Virus record (IMG/VR): IMGVR_UViG_3300008107_000684
Coordinates: 1-21,437 of that record
Source: a virus
DNA: 21,437 nt
Strand: one strand, 5' to 3'
A program made the position numbers and the translations under genes. Each line of letters begins with the position of its first letter. Positions within the stretch are counted from its first letter, which is position 1. Under the pieces are notes generated by a model, which saw only the letters and a program-made list of their open reading frames with translations, did no database searches and had not been told where the DNA came from. Shown here piece by piece: positions 13,189 through 20,138 of this stretch.

Positions 13189-13974
13189 TTAAATCAAACG
13201 AAGATTCAACTTCTCATTTTCCCTACGGCGATAATTGTAAATGTCCTCAATCATCACAGAGTAAGCTCTCTTATCACCGCAAAGATGAATTGAACCCGGA
13301 CGAAGTTTAACCTTATGGATAAATTCATCAAACTTAAATCCCTTCTTCTTCTCGGCAATAGTGAGAATTGCTCTCACAAAGTTTGACTTATTGTACCCCT
13401 TTTCAAAGTAAGGTTTAATTTCAAGAAGGTGATTTGCCCACTTCTCAGCGGTTTTCACACTTGCGATATTAAACTTACCTTTTTGGAATTGCTCCGTACT
13501 TGGATGCTTTGTTCCGCTATTTTGCAGAAGCATCATTCTTTCGGTAAGTGAGAACATTGGGTACTTATCACCAAACTCTTGGAGAATTTGGAAGTTCTCA
13601 TTTCCCATTTCGGAGTAACCATGAATATAATCGTTCTTACGAACTTTCTTCTTCCACATATTATATTTGAGGAAGGCGTCAAAGATACCCTTTTTGGTGA
13701 GAGGAATTTCCTCATCAATTACATAATACACACCAACACCCGCGAGTCTTGCTGCGGACAATCTATGTTGTCCATCGGCAGTCCAATGAACACCATTCTT
13801 ATCTTTTCTTGTTACAACAATAGGTTCAGTATAACGAAACCCATTGACCTTCATGTCATCAGCGATTTCACGAATTTGGTTTTGAGATTGAGAATCCGTG
13901 ATTTCACGATTAACTTTTACGAGTTGAAATCTATCAAGATTCGTTTCGTAGAGAATACTTTTATTCTTACTCAT
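13189..13974 (-). CDS. ParB/Srx-fold nuclease-domain protein
   Basis: 261 residues. PIVVTRKDKNGVHWTADGQH and RLSAARLAG place the ParB/sulfiredoxin-like signature DGQHR at residues 67-71 in the N-terminal third. Phage and plasmid proteins with this domain act in partition, as DNA-modifying enzymes or as small-molecule kinases, so function is open. The C-terminal two thirds are helical and Lys-rich with no visible second domain. The leader is unusually long (58 bases from the -7 box), containing a 27-base element shared with the secreted-protein gene at 17430. This is a one-gene unit. Confidence 0.75.
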   Translation of the reverse strand: MSKNKSILYETNLDRFQLVKVNREITDSQSQNQIREIADDMKVNGFRYTEPIVVTRKDKNGVHWTADGQHRLSAARLAGVGVYYVIDEEIPLTKKGIFDAFLKYNMWKKKVRKNDYIHGYSEMGNENFQILQEFGDKYPMFSLTERMMLLQNSGTKHPSTEQFQKGKFNIASVKTAEKWANHLLEIKPYFEKGYNKSNFVRAILTIAEKKKGFKFDEFIHKVKLRPGSIHLCGDKRAYSVMIEDIYNYRRRENEKLNLRLI

Positions 13975-13983
13975 AGTAAGTGA

Positions 13984-14010
13984 TGTTCAGAACACCTGTC
14001 CCCGTGTTTG
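13984..14010 (-). promoter_or_regulatory. 27-base leader element, copy 1
   Basis: The + strand begins TGTTCAG and ends CCTGTCCCCGTGTTTG. It matches 18141-18167 at 25 of 27 bases. In the mRNA it contains a possible hairpin AACAC-GGGGACAG-GTGTT, 10 bases before the ATG. Confidence 0.65.
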
Positions 14011-14031
14011 TTGTGAATTTGTTTACGAGTA

Positions 14032-14099
14032 CAAATATATAACATTAATAACTCCAATCCAAATTTATTTTTTTATATTCTGTTAAAATAATGTTAAGG
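14032..14099 (-). promoter_or_regulatory. Promoter of the ParB-like gene
   Basis: TATATTTG (14032-14039) and TTTG (14060-14063), spacing 20. The upstream box (14081-14099, TGTTAAAATAATGTTAAGG) is 17 bases from the -33 element, 10 more than elsewhere, which is about one helical turn. Confidence 0.75.
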
Positions 14100-14153
14100 T
14101 AATACAAATGATATCTTGATGACACCAGTCTGATCGCCTGGGCTGCCTGGGCA

Positions 14154-14212
14154 ATGTTGTTTGGCAAATTGATCTACTCGAGATCTCCTCACTGTTAATT
14201 GCCAAACAAATT
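14154..14212. repeat. Palindromic island 3
   Basis: Arms ATGTTGTTTGGCAAATT and AATTGCCAAACAAATT around a roughly 27-base spacer starting GATCTACTCGA, which is the inverse of a piece in island 2. Confidence 0.75.
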
Positions 14213-14248
14213 TCGTAATCCGATGACGATCGTCAACATCTTGGAAAT

Positions 14249-14277
14249 AAAAAAGGGAGATACGAAATGTATCTCCC
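14249..14277 (-). terminator. Intrinsic terminator
   Basis: Nine-pair stem GGGAGATAC/GTATCTCCC with a 5-base loop followed by six T on the - strand. Confidence 0.9.
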
Positions 14278-14356
14278 AAACAAAACACCAAACACAGATT
14301 ATGAACAACTAATAAAATATAGTTATATTATTTCAATAAATCAAGTGTACTATCAA

Positions 14357-14563
14357 TCAAATAGTTTTGAATGTACAATAATCTTCTAAACGATCTAATG
14401 AAATTCTACCATAGTTTGTTGAACTATAATAACCTTGAACGGAATACCTTTGTTTCCATTTGTTGAAGGACTCCATCATTTGTTTCTTTGATGGATATGT
14501 CCACTTGTCGAACTCAATAGTAAAACCATCGGGTGACAATACTTGATACTTTTTATTTTTCAT
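14357..14563 (-). CDS. Conserved hypothetical protein, 68 aa
   Basis: The start at 14563 (MKNKKYQVLSPDG) was chosen since it overlaps the upstream gene by 11 bases; longer readings run far into that gene. KKQMMESFNKWKQRY followed by QGYYSS and RISLDRLEDYC is a pattern I associate with a small family common in phages and plasmids of Bacteroidota, function unknown. Second gene of a two-gene unit. Confidence 0.7.
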   Translation of the reverse strand: MKNKKYQVLSPDGFTIEFDKWTYPSKKQMMESFNKWKQRYSVQGYYSSTNYGRISLDRLEDYCTFKTI

Positions 14564-14762
14564 CTTCTTGTGTTTTAATAATTGTTTGTGAATATTCAAC
14601 CTCAATTCGTGTATCCATATGTTGCATACCACTATATCGGTTTTGTCTATGAATTTCGACAACCGAATGTCCACCAAATGGTTTCCATCCTTCTTGAATA
14701 AATTCATTTACTTTTCTTGTCAGTTCTTCGGGAGAACGTGATGATACGATTTTGTATTCCAT
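14553..14762 (-). CDS. DUF1737-like small protein
   Basis: 69 residues. The pattern Y-x-I-V-S near the start, LTRKVNEFIQEGWKPFGG (14-31) and a following strand resemble DUF1737, a small domain of unknown function frequent in phages and bacteria. ATG 19 bases from the -7 box. The C-terminal tail (QTIIKTQEDEK) is charged. Overlaps the next gene by 11 bases. Confidence 0.7.
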   Translation of the reverse strand: MEYKIVSSRSPEELTRKVNEFIQEGWKPFGGHSVVEIHRQNRYSGMQHMDTRIEVEYSQTIIKTQEDEK

Positions 14763-14780
14763 TGTTATTAATTTAGATTA

Positions 14781-14838
14781 CAAATATACAACGAATAAAT
14801 TAATATTCCAAATAATAATTGTTAAAAATTTGTGAAGG
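14781..14838 (-). promoter_or_regulatory. Promoter with upstream box
   Basis: TATATTTG (14781-14788), TTTG (14809-14812), spacing 20; box TGTTAAAAATTTGTGAAGG at 14820-14838, 7 bases upstream. Confidence 0.8.
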
Positions 14839-14872
14839 AAATCAATGGTTTCAGCCGATCTGATTCGGCGCC

Positions 14873-14925
14873 AATATTGTTTGGCAAGTGAATATGGTCG
14901 TCCAACCTATTTGCCAAACAATATC
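14873..14925. repeat. Palindromic island 4
   Basis: Arms AATATTGTTTGGCAAG and TTTGCCAAACAATATC around a 21-base spacer. 14899-14932 is identical to 12578-12611. A third arm follows at 14994. Confidence 0.8.
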
Positions 14926-14945
14926 CTTAGCTCACGGTACCACTC

Positions 14946-14988
14946 GTACCCGAAGTACCCGAAGTACCCGAAGTACCCGAAGTACCCG
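14946..14988. repeat. Tandem repeat of GTACCCGAA
   Basis: Four full 9-base units and a partial fifth. On the - strand it reads Gly-Thr-Ser repeated, then VS-stop, like the end of a collagen-like protein gene. Two units, with CCACTC before them, recur at 20534-20557. Confidence 0.85.
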
Positions 14989-14993
14989 ATCTG

Positions 14994-15008
14994 TTTGCCA
15001 AACAAATT
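14994..15008 (+). repeat. Single repeat arm
   Basis: TTTGCCAAACAAATT, directly after the tandem repeat. Confidence 0.7.
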
Positions 15009-15049
15009 ACAATCTGTTGCACATGCGTTGCAGCCAAATTGCACAAAAC

Positions 15050-15073
15050 AAAAAACCCCAGCAAGTGCTGGGG
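15050..15073 (-). terminator. Intrinsic terminator
   Basis: CCCCAGCA/TGCTGGGG, 8 perfect pairs, followed by six T on the - strand. Ends the four-gene unit starting at 17171. Confidence 0.9.
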
Positions 15074-15100
15074 TAAATCAAAAACACTATGAAAACAAAA

Positions 15101-15799
15101 CTAACTTTCCAACTCCAAAAGAGTTTTATATTCTTCTTCGGTAAGGTGTCGTGTATTTTCACTTCTTACTCCTTCCTTCTTCTTAATCAAAATACAATCA
15201 CCTTGCCTAACAATCTTTTCAATACAACCCTTTGGAATATCAGTTTGAATTGTCCAAGCAATTGCGTCAATTGCCGTGATTTTACTTCCATAATCATCTT
15301 CACTACTATACCAACGATTTGTTGTTCTGTTATCGTTTGTTTCAAACACACTACGGGCGTCAATCCAAATCATATACTCTCTATCGGTTGAGGTGTCTTT
15401 ACACTTTACATAATAAACTGGTTGTGGTTTCCGCCAAGCGTTCTCAACTCCTTTACTCCAAACATCGCCATCTACTTTGTAAAGTTCATAAGTATCGTTG
15501 AACTCTTTTGTAATCAACTCACCACTTTGAGTTACCCAAGTAGTTTGTTTCTTCAAAGTTTCCTTATCAATCAATTTAGGTTTGACTTCTTTAACCAATC
15601 TTTCCAATCCAAGACAACCAACCGCCACTCGTCTCTGTTCTGTATTACGAAACAATGTGGCAATTTCTTTGAAGGTCATTGGAACAATATCGTTCCAAAT
15701 ATCTTCAATCTCTTTCATTGGACATTCGTTATATTTCAATTTCAAAAGGCGACAACCTTCGTTGTACGGAAATTCAATGTTGTTGATAATAATTTTCAT
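15101..15799 (-). CDS. Hypothetical protein, 232 aa
   Basis: The N-terminus (MKIIINNIEFPYNEG) is followed by a helical segment with a Cys-Leu-Gly-Leu-Glu run (VGCLGLERLVKEV), a Trp-rich beta part (DVWSKGVENAWRKPQPVYYV) and a C-terminal IPKGCIEKIVRQGDCILIKKK module. No family recognised. Last gene of the unit from the promoter at 17191; its start is 21 bases from the upstream gene's stop. Confidence 0.7.
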   Translation of the reverse strand: MKIIINNIEFPYNEGCRLLKLKYNECPMKEIEDIWNDIVPMTFKEIATLFRNTEQRRVAVGCLGLERLVKEVKPKLIDKETLKKQTTWVTQSGELITKEFNDTYELYKVDGDVWSKGVENAWRKPQPVYYVKCKDTSTDREYMIWIDARSVFETNDNRTTNRWYSSEDDYGSKITAIDAIAWTIQTDIPKGCIEKIVRQGDCILIKKKEGVRSENTRHLTEEEYKTLLELES

Positions 15800-15820
15800 T
15801 TGTTTTGTTTTTAATTGTTT

Positions 15821-16501
15821 TTAATCTTCGCTTGGTCTGTAAATAGTAAAACTGCGACTGACTTGAATTGTAATACCTTTCTTTGTGAACTCCATATCTG
15901 TTTCACTATTTTCCAAGTTAGTAGTCCAATTAAACCACTCACTCGCCTCGCCATTAGTATCTTCGTTTGTGAAAGTATGAGTGTCGGCTTCATATTCAAA
16001 CTTTTTCAAAAGTTTATCAATGATATTAGCTTCATCATTGTTAATCACACAATCAATTTTGTAATTAACATTCTTCTCGCCATCACCGCCATTCATACTA
16101 CCAATCTTTGATTGTAATACTTCCTTTTCTTCTTTACTCAAAACAACTTCAAAAGTATCAGTAAAGGTTTCACTAAACTCAGCCTGAGCGTCTTTGTGAT
16201 AATCAAAGTCAGGTTCATCTTCATCATCATTAAATGTAATGATAACCTTACCAGCTTCACCCATATAGTAGCCATCACTATTCACATAGAACTCCACACG
16301 CTTAAACACTTCGTCCTCAAAGAAATTTTTAAGTTCTTCTGTTTTCTTATTACTAATCTTCTTTGCTTTACTATCGTAAAAATTAAATTCATAGTCGTTC
16401 ATACTATCGCCACCAGCGGAAAATTCCATTTCACACTCAGCGACTTTTGCTTCTTTCCAAAGCAACATTTCGGGGGTAAGTTTCAAGTTTTCAGTTTGCA
16501 T
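15821..16501 (-). CDS. Hypothetical acidic protein, 226 aa
   Basis: The start at 16501 (MQTENLKLTPEMLLW) overlaps the upstream gene by 11 bases and is preferred to 16552, which would overlap by 62. Strongly acidic, with Asp/Glu-rich stretches (FNDDEDEPDFDYHKDAQAEF) and a Gly-rich GGDG loop. The acidic surface could mimic nucleic acid or bind metal; neither can be shown. No family recognised. Confidence 0.65.
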   Translation of the reverse strand: MQTENLKLTPEMLLWKEAKVAECEMEFSAGGDSMNDYEFNFYDSKAKKISNKKTEELKNFFEDEVFKRVEFYVNSDGYYMGEAGKVIITFNDDEDEPDFDYHKDAQAEFSETFTDTFEVVLSKEEKEVLQSKIGSMNGGDGEKNVNYKIDCVINNDEANIIDKLLKKFEYEADTHTFTNEDTNGEASEWFNWTTNLENSETDMEFTKKGITIQVSRSFTIYRPSED

Positions 16502-16889
16502 GAATTTTGTTATTAAGTTGTTGAACAATAAGTTTTCCTTCTTCGGTATCAAGTTCTTTTACTCCATTACACATCCAGGGTTGGACTTCCAAATGTTTCA
16601 AATAATCTTGTGGTGTTGGTACGAACTTCATACGAAAGTCCTCTGCGATATGTAACATCGCCACATCAACTACATCAACACTTTTGCCATCACTATTAGT
16701 GATATTGTAACCAAAAATTTTTGGTACAATAGTATAAGCGAACCAAGTGTTATGAGTAAGGAGCCGTGAACTATTATTGTTCATTGTCGCTTTTGGACTA
16801 TCAATCAATTCGTGGATAGCGAGGTAATCTTCTACTTTACCACCCCAACGCTTGACCGAAGATTTTGAATGAATGAGAGGATTTGCCAT
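16491..16889 (-). CDS. DUF6915-like protein
   Basis: 132 residues. HSKSSVKRWGGKVEDYLAIH (7-26), IDSPKATMN, then FGYNITNSDGKSVDVVDV and PTPQDYLKHLEVQPWM follow the pattern of DUF6915, a family of unknown function. The family's usual RHR after the first helix is reduced here to SRLLTH. It shares 11 bases with the next gene. Confidence 0.65.
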   Translation of the reverse strand: MANPLIHSKSSVKRWGGKVEDYLAIHELIDSPKATMNNNSSRLLTHNTWFAYTIVPKIFGYNITNSDGKSVDVVDVAMLHIAEDFRMKFVPTPQDYLKHLEVQPWMCNGVKELDTEEGKLIVQQLNNKIHAN

Positions 16890-16907
16890 AGTGTTTTGTT
16901 TTGTTGG

Positions 16908-17171
16908 TTAATCCCAAACTCTTTCAATAGTTTGTGTAAATGGATTGTACTCAACTTGTTTTCCCATTGACCACTCACCTTTTTCAATTTTCAATGTTTG
17001 GTGTTCATTACTGAATGAGCCGTCAGGTTGTTCGTGTTTCAACAAACTATCTTTTGTTACAACCAGATCAGTAAATTCGGTTTCCGTTTCATCAATTTTG
17101 AAATCACCATACAAAGTGTGTTGATTTACTCCTTCACCTTTGAGGAGCGTGTGTTTCTTTTTTGCTTTCAT
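16908..17171 (-). CDS. Hypothetical protein, 87 aa
   Basis: Begins MKAKKKHTLLKGEGVNQHTL. Beta-rich with many Thr, Glu and Lys, so perhaps a small barrel; no family recognised. First gene after the promoter at 17191, ATG 20 bases from the -7 box. Ends 18 bases before the DUF6915-like gene. Confidence 0.65.
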   Translation of the reverse strand: MKAKKKHTLLKGEGVNQHTLYGDFKIDETETEFTDLVVTKDSLLKHEQPDGSFSNEHQTLKIEKGEWSMGKQVEYNPFTQTIERVWD

Positions 17172-17190
17172 TGTTTAATAATTTAGAATA

Positions 17191-17248
17191 CAAATATAAA
17201 GATAATAAATGAATAAAACAAATTTATTTTGTTAAAATTTTGTGAAGG
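17191..17248 (-). promoter_or_regulatory. Promoter with upstream box
   Basis: TATATTTG (17191-17198), TTTG (17219-17222), spacing 20; box TGTTAAAATTTTGTGAAGG at 17230-17248, 7 bases upstream. Confidence 0.8.
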
Positions 17249-17273
17249 AAGAAGACAGGTGTGGCCCAGTTTT

Positions 17274-17336
17274 GATATTGTCTGGCAACCCCTTCCACAT
17301 CTGTCCCTGTCATACGAATCTTTGCCAAACAATATC
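17274..17336. repeat. Palindromic island 5
   Basis: Arms GATATTGTCTGGCAA and TTTGCCAAACAATATC around a 32-base spacer ending in GTCATACGAATC. 17308-17376 is duplicated at 18239-18307. Confidence 0.8.
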
Positions 17337-17376
17337 GGCGCATGCGCACGCTGCGATCGACAGCAACTTCAGAGCA
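17308..17376. repeat. 69-base direct duplication, copy 1
   Basis: Runs from TGTCATACGAATC through the repeat arm and a GCGCATGCGC/CGATCG region up to the terminator. 68 of 69 bases match 18239-18307. Confidence 0.9.
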
Positions 17377-17377
17377 T

Positions 17378-17406
17378 AAAAAAACCCCACCATTTCTGAT
17401 GAGGTC
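17378..17406 (-). terminator. Intrinsic terminator
   Basis: ACCTCATC/GGTGGGGT stem (with G-T pairs) followed by seven T on the - strand. Ends the secreted-protein gene. Confidence 0.8.
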
Positions 17407-17429
17407 TTTCTATTATGAACCACTAATGT

Positions 17430-18131
17430 TTATCTTTTAGTTAATATTGTTAAATCAGACACTTCAAAATATTCATCATTCATATTTTTTGATTCGTAAA
17501 CTTTTTTTGTGTCAAAATCTTTACCATCATAAAGGGTTGTTGGTAATAAAAATCGATAAACAATTTTACCCTCTGACATTGTTTTCTTTATTTTCATTAC
17601 ATAATTAAATTTAGATGATTTTTTATTTAACACATCTTTTAATCTAACTCTTAATCCTCTATCAACAATATCTACATTAGACTCGTCGATGTTTGTTATA
17701 CTCTCACATCTAATTGTTTGTATTGTTAATTCACCTTCAATATTTTTTAATTTATTAAAATCGGATTCATCTATAACATAACCAGTAATTTTTTTAAATT
17801 CAACAGGGTCTTGTCTAATAGCAGGATATTTGTAATAATTATCTAATTCATCAATTAATAAAACATAATAATTTTTATTCTCAAAATTTAAATTTTTGAT
17901 TTGAATCTTTGTAAAATTAACCGAACCATAAAACATATAATTAAGTTTTTTTGGGTATATCATATTTTCATTACCCACCCATATTCCCATATCGGTATTA
18001 TATTTCCATCCAGTTGATTTAAGAATCGGTTGATACTCACCACTCCAAGTTGGGATTGTTGTATTAACTCTGTCTTGTCCGTATGATACGAACGATACTA
18101 AAACCATTGTTAATACTAATAACTTTTTCAT
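17430..18131 (-). CDS. Secreted protein with signal peptide
   Basis: 233 residues. MKKLLVLTMVLVSFVSYGQD is a Sec signal peptide: basic n-region, hydrophobic core, likely cut after SYG before Gln19, in the style of flavobacterial exported proteins. There is no lipobox Cys at that site. The mature part is beta-rich (many Asn, Lys, Tyr; MKIKKTMSEGKIVYRFLLP). No family recognised. The leader is long (50 bases from the -7 box) and includes the 27-base element shared with the ParB-like gene. As a phage gene it may alter the host envelope; this is inference. Confidence 0.75.
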   Translation of the reverse strand: MKKLLVLTMVLVSFVSYGQDRVNTTIPTWSGEYQPILKSTGWKYNTDMGIWVGNENMIYPKKLNYMFYGSVNFTKIQIKNLNFENKNYYVLLIDELDNYYKYPAIRQDPVEFKKITGYVIDESDFNKLKNIEGELTIQTIRCESITNIDESNVDIVDRGLRVRLKDVLNKKSSKFNYVMKIKKTMSEGKIVYRFLLPTTLYDGKDFDTKKVYESKNMNDEYFEVSDLTILTKR

Positions 18132-18140
18132 AATAGATTG

Positions 18141-18167
18141 TGTTCAGTAAACCTGTCCCCGTGTTTG
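18141..18167 (-). promoter_or_regulatory. 27-base leader element, copy 2
   Basis: 25 of 27 bases match 13984-14010. Possible mRNA hairpin AAAC-ACGGGGACAG-GTTT. It lies 9 bases upstream of the ATG. Confidence 0.65.
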
Positions 18168-18180
18168 ATTGGTTAGAATA

Positions 18181-18238
18181 CAAATATACAATGTATATAA
18201 TCATATTCCAAATAATAATTGTTAAAAATTTGTGAAGG
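18181..18238 (-). promoter_or_regulatory. Promoter with upstream box
   Basis: TATATTTG (18181-18188), TTTG (18209-18212), spacing 20; box TGTTAAAAATTTGTGAAGG at 18220-18238. The 69-base duplication starts at the very next base. Confidence 0.8.
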
Positions 18239-18307
18239 TGTCATACGAATCTTTGCCAAACAATATCGGCGCATGCGCGCGCTGCGATCGACAGCAACTT
18301 CAGAGCA
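18239..18307. repeat. 69-base direct duplication, copy 2
   Basis: One mismatch to 17308-17376. It carries one repeat arm (18252-18267) but, unlike copy 1, no left arm or spacer lies between it and the promoter box. Confidence 0.9.
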
Positions 18308-18336
18308 AAAAAAAGCCCCTCGTAGAAACGAGAGGC
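18307..18336 (-). terminator. Intrinsic terminator
   Basis: GCCTCTCG/CGAGGGGC stem followed by eight T on the - strand. Ends the DUF932-like gene. Confidence 0.9.
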
Positions 18337-18374
18337 GTGGTTAAAAAGATTAACCTAAACCAACATCTTATGTC

Positions 18375-19223
18375 TTACACCAGTTGAGCCAAGTCATTAA
18401 AGATTTCAAGTTCTCTTTTACCATACACATTAAACATCTTCTCATCAGACCTATCATCTTTTGAAACCGAATGTGTAGTGTATTTTGTTACGCCACTAAA
18501 CAATCCCCAAAGGTTCTCACCCTTTGTTCTCAATTCACCATTAAGGTCAATATAAAAGCGAGAGAGTTTGTTACGAGTAACGGTTGGAATAGCGTCCTCA
18601 TTTTTCAAATCAATTTCTTTTTTGATATTGAAAAGTTTTCTAATCACATTATCTTGAATAGCGTCATCAAATCTTGTTTCGCTAAACCTAACAATGTTAT
18701 CAAATACATAACGTTCTTCAACCAATGCGTTATCCAATCTGCGACAAATTTCGTCAATCCTCACATTCATATTTTTGGTATGACGAACCTTTGTTTCCAA
18801 TTCACGAAAAGCTGCGAAGAATTTATTTTGACAACTAATCGTAATGTTACTGGGTCCAAAAGCAAGTGAAGTTGAGCCGTCAAATGAATTAATGCCAGTC
18901 AAATATCCTTCAATCCTATCATTACCAAGAGTGAGGTTATTTGATTTAAGTTGAATGAATACGCGAGCACCTTCTTTGAAGTGTCCACCATTTTTAATCT
19001 CCAATCCACTACGTTGAGAAACTTTGTCAAGAAGTTCAATCAGCTCATAGTTCTGAAAAGGGAAATACTCATCACTACGAATAGACAAAGGAACATTCGT
19101 ATCATCACGAATAATTGCTTTTTGTCCAGGAATTTCAATTCCGCTTTCAGTAACTACATTTTCTGTTCTTACTTTCCAATTAAGACCAGTTTTTTCCAAC
19201 AGTTCAATAAGTTGTTCGTTCAT
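18375..19223 (-). CDS. DUF932 phage/plasmid-like protein
   Basis: 282 residues. The order of elements matches DUF932: an N-terminal part with IRDDTNVPLSIRSDEYFPF, then YELIELLDKVSQRSG, GGHFKEGARVFIQLK, YLTGINSFDGSTSLAFGPS and ISCQNKF. Its function is unknown; it is common on phages and plasmids. The start at 19223 (MNEQLIELLEKTG) is 20 bases from the -7 box; an in-frame ATG at 19256 would lie upstream of the promoter and was rejected. The length is near the family's usual size. It is a one-gene unit with its own terminator. Confidence 0.85.
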   Translation of the reverse strand: MNEQLIELLEKTGLNWKVRTENVVTESGIEIPGQKAIIRDDTNVPLSIRSDEYFPFQNYELIELLDKVSQRSGLEIKNGGHFKEGARVFIQLKSNNLTLGNDRIEGYLTGINSFDGSTSLAFGPSNITISCQNKFFAAFRELETKVRHTKNMNVRIDEICRRLDNALVEERYVFDNIVRFSETRFDDAIQDNVIRKLFNIKKEIDLKNEDAIPTVTRNKLSRFYIDLNGELRTKGENLWGLFSGVTKYTTHSVSKDDRSDEKMFNVYGKRELEIFNDLAQLV

Positions 19224-19242
19224 ATAAATTTGATTTAGGATA

Positions 19243-19274
19243 CAAAGATATATCATTTATATTCCTTTTCCAAA
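19243..19274 (-). promoter_or_regulatory. Promoter of the DUF932-like gene
   Basis: TATCTTTG (19243-19250) and TTTG (19271-19274), spacing 20. No upstream box of the TGTTAAAA form. Confidence 0.75.
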
Positions 19275-19314
19275 TTATTTTGAATCTTTTTTTCAGGATC
19301 TGCCGGCGTATCCC

Positions 19315-19383
19315 AATGTTGTTTGGCAAATGTAATACCTCGACTCAAGAAAATTTGTTCCGAACCACTTGCCAAACAATATC
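19315..19383. repeat. Palindromic island 6
   Basis: Arms AATGTTGTTTGGCAAA and CTTGCCAAACAATATC around a 37-base spacer. A third, variant arm TTGCCAGACAAGATC follows at 19452-19466. Between them, two GCAGCGCTTCTGG copies (19392-19404 and 19424-19436) form a short direct repeat. Confidence 0.75.
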
Positions 19384-19499
19384 AAGCCAGAGCAGCGCTT
19401 CTGGTGCAACTGGCACTTCTGAAGCAGCGCTTCTGGTAGATGTAGTACATCTTGCCAGACAAGATCGAGAGCTTTGCGCTAAACTGTATCCTGAACAGC

Positions 19500-19527
19500 A
19501 AAAAAAATCCCCGACTTTCGCCGAGGA
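19500..19527 (-). terminator. Intrinsic terminator
   Basis: TCCTCGGC-GAAA-GTCGGGGA followed by eight T on the - strand. Ends the 19552-20342 unit. Confidence 0.9.
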
Positions 19528-19551
19528 CCTTTCTAAACTAAAACACAGAAC

Positions 19552-20127
19552 CTACACTTTCTCCATTTCATTCTTCATGTAATACTCCACCATACCTTTC
19601 GCTTCACCCATACAATCTTCTTCACCATAATAACCCCAACAACTATCCAATTCCTTTTTGTGTTCGTGTCCGTGGTCACATTCACTTACTTCATATACTT
19701 TGTAACCATAAACGTCACCCGTAAGGTATTGGTCATACGTTTCAACTTCACCTTTAAGGTATTGTTCAATTTTACTTTCATCAATCCCATCTTTCTTCAC
19801 TTTGTCTTTTGATACAAAGATCCAACCAACTTGTCCACTATCCCAACGACAACTAAAACCCGTTGTGTTCATTGTAATACCCGAGTGGTCATAAAGATAC
19901 AAAGGTAAGATAGTGTGTACATTTTCTTGTTTAATAATTTCTTCTTTCATTTCCTCCCACCCGTCGTAATTGCCAGAACAATAGTCGTGTTTATCACCCA
20001 GATCATATCTTCGATGAAAACATACCATTGTACCCAAGTTATCCCATTCCCGAGGACTTTCAGGACTTTGGTCAGGGTAAATTTCAATAAGATACTTTCC
20101 GATTCTTTCAGTGTTTACTGTTTCCAT
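19552..20127 (-). CDS. Conserved hypothetical protein, 191 aa
   Basis: SPESPREWDNLGTMVCFHRR (20-39) then DLGD is a conserved N-terminal motif in a phage/plasmid family I recall but cannot name. The middle has LPLYLYDHSGITM and SCRWDSGQVGWIFVSK; the C-terminus is acidic with Cys and His (ECDHGHEHKK, SCWGYYGEEDC), suggesting metal binding. Second gene after the promoter at 20362, 11 bases after its neighbour. Confidence 0.7.
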   Translation of the reverse strand: METVNTERIGKYLIEIYPDQSPESPREWDNLGTMVCFHRRYDLGDKHDYCSGNYDGWEEMKEEIIKQENVHTILPLYLYDHSGITMNTTGFSCRWDSGQVGWIFVSKDKVKKDGIDESKIEQYLKGEVETYDQYLTGDVYGYKVYEVSECDHGHEHKKELDSCWGYYGEEDCMGEAKGMVEYYMKNEMEKV

Positions 20128-20138
20128 TGTGTTTAGTA

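Noticed and set aside
14946-14988. CRISPR array
   Set aside because: The 9-base repeats are contiguous without spacers.
14845-15144. + strand open frame with repeated KYP residues
   Set aside because: It only reflects the GTACCCGAA tandem repeat and the repeat arms; the DNA around it is island, promoter and terminator for - strand genes.
19280-19582. + strand open frame through island 6
   Set aside because: It runs over repeat arms and the terminator of the - strand unit, with no promoter or neighbours on that strand.
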